Shown piece by piece: positions 59,224-64,000 of a stretch of 64,000 nt of DNA (its first letter is position 1; every line of letters begins with the position of its first letter). The notes under the pieces are model-generated. The model had not been told where the DNA came from. It did no database searches and saw only the letters and a program-made list of their open reading frames with translations. Source of the DNA: Planococcus sp. SK3692. GTDB taxonomy: Bacteria; Bacillota; Bacilli; Bacillales_A; Planococcaceae. The stretch is taken from NCBI RefSeq assembly GCF_028890485.2, contig NZ_JARCHV010000001.1, positions 124,001-188,000 on the forward strand, in the 5' to 3' direction. The position numbers and the translations under genes were made by a program.

Positions 59224-59622
59224 TCACTTCTTTTCGCAAAGTTCGTACAAGACGCCGTTTGACGATTTCGGGTGTAAAAAAGCGACCATTGCGCCGCCCG
59301 CTCCCGGTTTCGGTTCGTCACTCAATAAATTGACACCGTTTTCACGAAGTTCCGCCATGCGTTGTTCGATGCCGTCGACACCGAATGCGATGTGATGGAT
59401 GCCTTCGCCTTTCTTCTCGATGAATTTGTGGATCGGGCTGTCTTCACTCATCGGCTCAAGCAGTTCCAGCTTGATGTTGCCCGCGTCGATAAAGGCCACT
59501 TTCACTTTCTGCCCTTCCACTTCTTCGATTTTCATCAACGGACATTCGAGTACCTCTGTGTAATAAGGCAGGACCTGCTCCAAATTTTTTACAGCGATTC
59601 CGATATGATCGACTTTCTTCAT
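59224..59622 (-). CDS. mce: Methylmalonyl-CoA epimerase
   Basis: 132 aa, vicinal oxygen chelate fold: KVDHIGIAVKNLEQVLPYYTEVL carries the first metal His, EKKGEGIHHIAFGV the second His and LYELCEKK the last Glu. It interconverts (S)- and (R)-methylmalonyl-CoA so the mutase can use the product of the carboxylase. YqjC homologue. AAAGGAAG before the ATG; directly upstream of pccB. Confidence 0.92.
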   Translation of the reverse strand: MKKVDHIGIAVKNLEQVLPYYTEVLECPLMKIEEVEGQKVKVAFIDAGNIKLELLEPMSEDSPIHKFIEKKGEGIHHIAFGVDGIEQRMAELRENGVNLLSDEPKPGAGGAMVAFLHPKSSNGVLYELCEKK

Positions 59623-59721
59623 CCTTATTCACTTCCTTTTTTGGCTTCCTCTTTATTGTACCCATTCAAAGGCAAAAACTCTAGTTGTTATCGAATATTA
59701 AGAAAATGGCAAAGCTGGCAG

Positions 59722-59750
59722 TTTAAAATCCTGCCTGGATGTGGTATGAT
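59722..59750 (+). promoter_or_regulatory. Putative promoter of the prli42 gene
   Basis: TTTAAA (59722-59727) and TATGAT (59745-59750) are 17 bp apart, 38 bp upstream of the small ORF. Confidence 0.45.
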
Positions 59751-59787
59751 TCTCTCAAAGTACAGGAATAAAGGAGCTATGCTATCC

Positions 59788-59883
59788 ATGAGAAACCAAG
59801 CTTTCCGTAAAGTCATTGTCTACGCAATGGTCGGATTGATGCTGCTATCGAGCCTGATGATGGGCTTAAGCTTCGTCATTTAA
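59788..59883 (+). CDS. prli42: Prli42-like stressosome-associated membrane mini-protein
   Basis: 31 aa: MRNQAFRKVIVYAMVGLMLL and a Met/Ser/Leu-rich end; one membrane helix preceded by a basic N-terminus. This length and pattern (M-x-N-K/R...R-x-x-V-Y-x-M) match Prli42, described in Listeria as anchoring the stressosome to the membrane and conserved in Firmicutes. AAGGAG lies 11 nt before this ATG; an ATG three codons upstream is too close. Encoded opposite to its neighbours with its own promoter and terminator. Confidence 0.8.
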   Translation: MRNQAFRKVIVYAMVGLMLLSSLMMGLSFVI

Positions 59884-59899
59884 TATGAATATGGCTAAA

Positions 59900-59945
59900 G
59901 GGCTTCTTCGCGTGCGTGAATCACGCGCTGTAGAGGCCTTTTTTT
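59900..59945 (+). terminator. Terminator of the prli42 gene
   Basis: Imperfect stem with a GCGTG/CACGC core followed by TTTTTTT, 17 bp after the stop codon. Confidence 0.8.
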
Positions 59946-59955
59946 GTGCGCTCAA

Positions 59956-59989
59956 AAAGCGGCCAGAGAGTCATGTCTCTGGCCGCTTT
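59956..59989 (-). terminator. Terminator of the aromatic-acid-exporter-like gene
   Basis: 14-bp perfect stem (59956-59969 with 59976-59989) right after the stop codon of the 59992-60984 gene. Confidence 0.85.
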
Positions 59990-59991
59990 GG

Positions 59992-60984
59992 TTAGACAGG
60001 GCTTGGATTGAGCCCTTTTTTATTGTGGAAGCCTTTATAGCTTTGCTTAATCTCGAGATAGGTTTCCATTTCCTGAATGATGGCATTAAGATCTGCCATT
60101 GCCAGGAATTTTTCGTGCGTGTCCGGGAGCGGCATCTCGGCAAAATTCGCTTTCAGCCGGTCCAGTTTGGTGATGTATTGGTCGGCAGTATTGCCGGAAT
60201 GCACATGTTCCGACAAGTCTTCCAGAAAATCCGCGACAAGCTGGGTCTGTCCGACAATCACCGGTAGTGCCGTGATTTTCGGCAAGATGCGCTCAATGAT
60301 TTGAAGCTGCTGCTCGCGCATATCGAAGTAATGGTAATACTTGTTCTCGTGGCGCAGCAAGTGATTCTCAACATCCTGATAAGCGAGTGCTTTGGCTTTG
60401 TCGATCAGCTTTGCCGATTCCATCAATTCCTTGCCGGTCCAGCCCGATTCACCGTGTCGCAAGTAAATGGTCGTTTCCCGGAAAATCGTTGAATACAGCC
60501 GTTCGACTTCTTCTCGGTAACGGTCGAGTTTTTTCTCGATGCTCGGCATATACATATTGACGATCAACGCGGTGCCAAAACCGATCATCATCAACAGGAC
60601 TTCATTAAAGAATAAGTTGATCGTCAAATTCTTTGAGTCATATAGATGCATTAAAATAACTGCGCTGGAGACGAAGCCGTCCGAAAACCCTAGGCTGACG
60701 AGCACCGGGATGAACAGCAAAATCAAGATGCCGAGTGTGATGGGATGATACATCCCCAGCTCAAAAAAGATGAAGGCGAAGCCAATGGCGATCATACTGG
60801 CAACAAAGCGGGAGAAGGCAGCGCGGACCGACTTCTTTTTCGTCGGCTGAATGCAGAGAATCGTCAAGATGCCAGCTGACACATAATATTCGAGTCCAAT
60901 CAACTGTGCCAAATAGATGGCGATGGCGGCGCCGAGTGCTGTTTTCATGGTCCGGTAGCCGATGCGATATGGTTTCAGTTTCAT
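59992..60984 (-). CDS. yqjA: Aromatic acid exporter family membrane protein (YqjA-like)
   Basis: 330 aa. Four to five N-terminal membrane helices (KTALGAAIAIYLAQLIGL; FVASMIAIGFAFIFFELG; PITLGILILLFIPVLVSLGFSDG; VLLMMIGFGTALIVNMYMP), then a helical cytoplasmic domain. This is the ArAE_1/DUF939 arrangement of B. subtilis YqjA. The transport role is predicted only. GAGGGGAG before the ATG; downstream of the bacilliredoxin gene as in Bacillus. Confidence 0.87.
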   Translation of the reverse strand: MKLKPYRIGYRTMKTALGAAIAIYLAQLIGLEYYVSAGILTILCIQPTKKKSVRAAFSRFVASMIAIGFAFIFFELGMYHPITLGILILLFIPVLVSLGFSDGFVSSAVILMHLYDSKNLTINLFFNEVLLMMIGFGTALIVNMYMPSIEKKLDRYREEVERLYSTIFRETTIYLRHGESGWTGKELMESAKLIDKAKALAYQDVENHLLRHENKYYHYFDMREQQLQIIERILPKITALPVIVGQTQLVADFLEDLSEHVHSGNTADQYITKLDRLKANFAEMPLPDTHEKFLAMADLNAIIQEMETYLEIKQSYKGFHNKKGLNPSPV

Positions 60985-61004
60985 AGGCGTCTCCCCTCAA
61001 AATA

Positions 61005-61035
61005 CAAAAATGCCCCCGCTGCCGGGGGCATTTTT
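61005..61035 (-). terminator. Terminator of the bacilliredoxin gene
   Basis: 13-bp perfect GC-rich stem (61006-61018 with 61023-61035) ending in a T-run. Confidence 0.93.
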
Positions 61036-61037
61036 TC

Positions 61038-61478
61038 TTACATTTCTTCGCAATGCTCTTCGAAAATTGACTGGATATGTGTAATGACCGACATCGGATC
61101 GTGCCCTTCGATTTCGTGGCGGCCGATTTCATCCACTAATTTACCGTCTTTCAAGAAAGCGAACGATGGGGAAGATGGCAAATGGTCATCGCCGAACAAG
61201 TCACGCGCTTGCGCTGTTGCTTCTTTATCTTGTCCTGCAAACACCGTATACAAGTGATCCGGACGTTTATCGTAATGGACCGAATGAAGAGCAGCTGGGC
61301 GTGCGATGCCGCCTGCGCATCCGCATACTGAGTTGATCATGACAAGGCTCGTGCCGGGTTTTGCGAATGCCTCTTGCACGTCTTCAGCCGTTTCGAGCTG
61401 TGTATAGCCACCGTCTGTTAGTTCTTGGCGGGCTTGTGTAACAATATCATTCATTAAGAAATTAAAATCCATGCTCAT
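61038..61478 (-). CDS. brxB: Bacilliredoxin (BrxA/BrxB family)
   Basis: About 146 aa from the ATG at 61478 (AAGGAG upstream). Thioredoxin-like fold with the CGC motif in [13 protein letters not shown]. It removes bacillithiol from oxidised proteins, restoring their cysteines. The neighbour yqjA and the motif point to YqiW/BrxB rather than YphP/BrxA. Confidence 0.92.
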   Translation of the reverse strand: MSMDFNFLMNDIVTQARQELTDGGYTQLETAEDVQEAFAKPGTSLVMINSVCGCAGGIARPAALHSVHYDKRPDHLYTVFAGQDKEATAQARDLFGDDHLPSSPSFAFLKDGKLVDEIGRHEIEGHDPMSVITHIQSIFEEHCEEM

Positions 61479-61543
61479 CTGTACCACTCCTTCATTATTG
61501 CTGTTCTTATCATATCAGGACGGCGGCACAGTTGCAAAAAAGC

Positions 61544-62611
61544 TTACTTGAACAGTTCCGTGACCGCCTGCGAGACCGTCAATCGGTCGTTGAGAATGCG
61601 CTGTTCCATGTCTTTCACCTGTTGTTTGCGCTCAGGGTCCCCGTAGAAACGGCCAAGCAATTCATCGGTGATCATCGAATGAAACCAATCGCGCGTCTGT
61701 TCCTGGCGTCTGGTGCTCCAGTAGCCGCTTTCTTTCACCGTATGTTCGAAATCCTTGACCATATCCCATATCTCTTGCATGCCGGTTCCTTCAATAGATG
61801 AAACCGCAAAAGGGCGTGTCGTCCATCCTTCTGTTGCCGGCTGCAAAAAATGCAGCATCTGTTTGTATTCCCGCACGGTTTTCTTAGCAAGCGGTAAATT
61901 GTCCCGGTCCGCTTTATGGACAATCATCGCATCCGCCAATTCCAAAATGCCTTTTTTCATGCCTTGCAGCTCGTCGCCAGCACCCGTCAGAACAAGCAAC
62001 AGGAACATATCGACCATGCCGCGCACGAGCGTCTCGCTCTGCCCGACACCGACCGTTTCGACCAAGATCACGTCGTAGCCTGCCGCTTCGCACAAGAGCA
62101 TTGTCTCGCGTGTTTTTTTATGGACACCGCCGAGCGTTCCTGCAGTTGGTGAGGGCCGGATGAACGCTTTAGGGTTTCGCGCCAGTTCTTCCATGCGCGT
62201 TTTGTCGCCGAGTATGCTGCCGCCCGTTCGCGAGGAACTCGGGTCGATCGCGAGCACCGCCACCCGGTACCCAAGCTCTGTCAACATGGTACCAAAAGTT
62301 TCAATGAATGTGCTTTTGCCCGCTCCAGGGACACCGGTAATGCCGACGCGGATGCTATTGCCCGTTTTCGGCAGCAGCGCATTCAATAATTCCTGGCCGC
62401 GCTTTTTGTGCTCAGTATTGGTGCTTTCGAGCAAAGTGATCGCCTTCCCTAAGTGCAAGCGCGATCCGCTTTCCACACCACGTGCGAGTTCACCTAGATT
62501 AAACTGGCTCGTTGTGGGTTTTTTAAATTTCTTCCTTGGCAATGCATTCATGCCATCATGCTTATCTGAAACACCCGACATGACTTGTCTGGACTGCTTC
62601 TCGCGATCCAT
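61544..62611 (-). CDS. meaB: Methylmalonyl-CoA mutase-associated GTPase (MeaB)
   Basis: 355 aa. Walker A GVPGAGKSTFIETFG, switch region DPSSSRTGGSILGDKTRM, VETVGVGQSE and HKADRDN (G4-like). It protects and reactivates the B12-dependent mutase by GTP hydrolysis. Its ATG shares one base with the mutase stop (TGATG), so the two are translationally coupled, as in other bacteria. Confidence 0.94.
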   Translation of the reverse strand: MDREKQSRQVMSGVSDKHDGMNALPRKKFKKPTTSQFNLGELARGVESGSRLHLGKAITLLESTNTEHKKRGQELLNALLPKTGNSIRVGITGVPGAGKSTFIETFGTMLTELGYRVAVLAIDPSSSRTGGSILGDKTRMEELARNPKAFIRPSPTAGTLGGVHKKTRETMLLCEAAGYDVILVETVGVGQSETLVRGMVDMFLLLVLTGAGDELQGMKKGILELADAMIVHKADRDNLPLAKKTVREYKQMLHFLQPATEGWTTRPFAVSSIEGTGMQEIWDMVKDFEHTVKESGYWSTRRQEQTRDWFHSMITDELLGRFYGDPERKQQVKDMEQRILNDRLTVSQAVTELFK

Positions 62612-64000
62612 CAGTCTGCCTCTTCCTCGTACCCGAGGCGCGCATAGATTTCTTCGATGACTTTTTGGGCAGCGACCGGGATGACGGTACCCGGGCCGAA
62701 AATGGCGCTGGCGCCATTAGTGCGCAGGAATTCGTAATCTTGTGCCGGAATAACGCCGCCAACGACGATCAAAATGTCTTCGCGCCCAACTTTTTTCAAC
62801 TCTGCCGCGAGATCTGGCACAAGGGTCATATGGCCAGCCGCAAGCGAACTGACACCGATGACGTGGACGTCGTTTTCCGCTGCCTGCTGGGCTGTTTCTG
62901 CAGGGGTTTGGAACAATGGCCCGATGTCGACATCAAAGCCGAGATCGGCGAACGCAGTCGAAATGACTTTCGCGCCGCGATCGTGTCCGTCTTGTCCCAT
63001 CTTGGCAATCAAAATACGCGGGCGGCGGCCTTCATTTTCGATGAATTCCTCTGTCATTTGTTTGACGATCTGCATTTCTTCTTGGTTGGAGAAGTTAGAA
63101 CTGTATACGCCGCTCACGGAACGGATCACCGCCTTATGTCTGCCGGAAGCTTTTTCAATCGCATCTGAAATCTCGCCGAGTGATGCCCGGTGGCGAGCTG
63201 CTTCAATCGCACAGGCCAGAATATTGTCTTCACCGGTTTCTGCCGCTTGTGTCAGCTCTAGCAGCGCTTTTTCTACTTTTTTCTGATCGCGCGTATCGCG
63301 CATCCGGTCGAGTCGCTCGATCTGCTTTTTGCGCACCATTGTGTTGTCGATGTTTAAAATGTCGATCGGATCTTCCTCGTCGAGGCGGTAGCGGTTAACA
63401 CCGATAATCGTCTCTTCATTGGAATCGATTTGTGCTTGTTTTTTTGCAGCCGCTTCCTCGATGCGCATTTTCGGAAGGCCCGTTTCAATCGCTTTCGCCA
63501 TGCCGCCGAGTTCTTCGACTTCTTCGATCAAGGTCCAAGCTTTTTCCATTAATTCTTCCGTCAATTTTTCGACGTAATACGAACCTCCCCAAGGATCGAT
63601 CGTATTGTTCATCAAAGTCTCTTCTTGAAGGAATAATTGCGTATTGCGTGCAATGCGTGCGGAGAAATCGGTCGGTAAAGCAATCGCTTCATCAAGTGCA
63701 TTGGTATGTAAGGATTGCGTATGTCCCATTGCCGCCGCATTCGCCTCGAGCAGCGTGCGCGTCACATTATTAAACGGATCTTGTTCGGTTAAGCTCCATC
63801 CCGAAGTTTGGGAATGGGTACGGAGCGCCAAAGATTTGGCGTTTTGGGGGTCAAAGCTCTTCATCATCTTCGCCCAGATTTCTCGGCCAGCACGCATTTT
63901 GGCGACTTCCATGAAATAGTTCATGCCGATGCCCCAGAAAAATGACAAGCGCGGTGCGAACTGGTCAATGCCAATTCCTGCCTCTAAACCGGTACGGACG
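62611..64000 (-). CDS. mutB: Methylmalonyl-CoA mutase large subunit (5' end outside the window)
   Basis: The frame is open to the window edge (about 463 codons here). The barrel domain runs to about residue 300 ([46 protein letters not shown]) and the B12-binding domain has [18 protein letters not shown], with the DxHxxG ligand to cobalt, and [11 protein letters not shown]. It rearranges methylmalonyl-CoA to succinyl-CoA, the end of propionyl-CoA catabolism. Sequence before the ATG-like codon at 63948 clearly continues the same protein, so the start lies upstream of 64000. Confidence 0.95.
   Translation of the reverse strand, partial: VRTGLEAGIGIDQFAPRLSFFWGIGMNYFMEVAKMRAGREIWAKMMKSFDPQNAKSLALRTHSQTSGWSLTEQDPFNNVTRTLLEANAAAMGHTQSLHTNALDEAIALPTDFSARIARNTQLFLQEETLMNNTIDPWGGSYYVEKLTEELMEKAWTLIEEVEELGGMAKAIETGLPKMRIEEAAAKKQAQIDSNEETIIGVNRYRLDEEDPIDILNIDNTMVRKKQIERLDRMRDTRDQKKVEKALLELTQAAETGEDNILACAIEAARHRASLGEISDAIEKASGRHKAVIRSVSGVYSSNFSNQEEMQIVKQMTEEFIENEGRRPRILIAKMGQDGHDRGAKVISTAFADLGFDVDIGPLFQTPAETAQQAAENDVHVIGVSSLAAGHMTLVPDLAAELKKVGREDILIVVGGVIPAQDYEFLRTNGASAIFGPGTVIPVAAQKVIEEIYARLGYEEEAD

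Overview
The window reads as the chromosome of a low-to-mid GC Gram-positive of the Bacillales, most likely a Planococcaceae (Planococcus/Planomicrobium-like) bacterium. Reasons: almost every gene has a strong AGGAGG-type ribosome binding site, TTG and GTG starts are frequent, there is a SipS-type signal peptidase and bacilliredoxin, and the right end keeps the Bacillus subtilis yqj gene order (yqiW/brxB, yqjA, a Prli42 gene, yqjC, yqjD, yqjE, dinB, rnz) fused to meaB and methylmalonyl-CoA mutase. No rRNA, tRNA, CRISPR, transposase or integrase was seen. Genus assignment is inference.

Layout. (1) 0.2-31.6 kb is an accessory-looking stretch, mostly minus strand and AT-rich: small membrane proteins, lipoproteins, five GNAT acetyltransferases (one broken), Nudix, HAD, LD-carboxypeptidase, 5'-nucleotidase, a kinase-fold phosphotransferase, an unlinked UMP-kinase paralogue, predicted Zn proteases and an SgrR-type regulator divergent from an MFS transporter. 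Within it, 2.2-5.1 kb is an array of small genes separated by four near-identical 14-15 bp palindromes. Several genes here are interrupted: an in-frame TAG near 4.03 kb, an A7-tract frameshift near 6.6 kb, an in-frame TGA near 16.84 kb and a 5' frameshift near 26.58 kb.

(2) 31.7-42.0 kb is a catabolic locus. A glucitol-family PTS (gutM, IIC, IIBC, IIA) is followed by a homoserine-dehydrogenase-like NAD(P) oxidoreductase with a SAF domain. A zinc-ribbon gene comes next, then an acetoin/2-oxoacid dehydrogenase operon (E1alpha, E1beta, E2, E3) and a SorC-family regulator. The promoters of the PTS and dehydrogenase operons carry the same operator-like inverted repeat, ACATTTGT-N11-ACAWATGT, and a related palindrome lies upstream of the regulator, so the block looks like one regulon. 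No sorbitol-6-phosphate dehydrogenase is present.

(3) 42.2-49.8 kb holds uppP, a secreted thermolysin-like protease, a metal-linked module and an M1 peptidase. The module consists of an FmdE-domain protein, a small exported membrane protein and a LysR regulator with a cysteine cluster; two near-identical Fur-box-like sites flank it. (4) 49.8-64.0 kb has a STAND NTPase with TPRs, AlkD, RNase Z, DNA polymerase IV and a GC-rich structured non-coding island. It continues with the methylmalonyl-CoA/propionyl-CoA set (carboxylase subunit, epimerase, MeaB, mutase), which links propionyl-CoA to succinyl-CoA, and the window ends inside the mutase gene.
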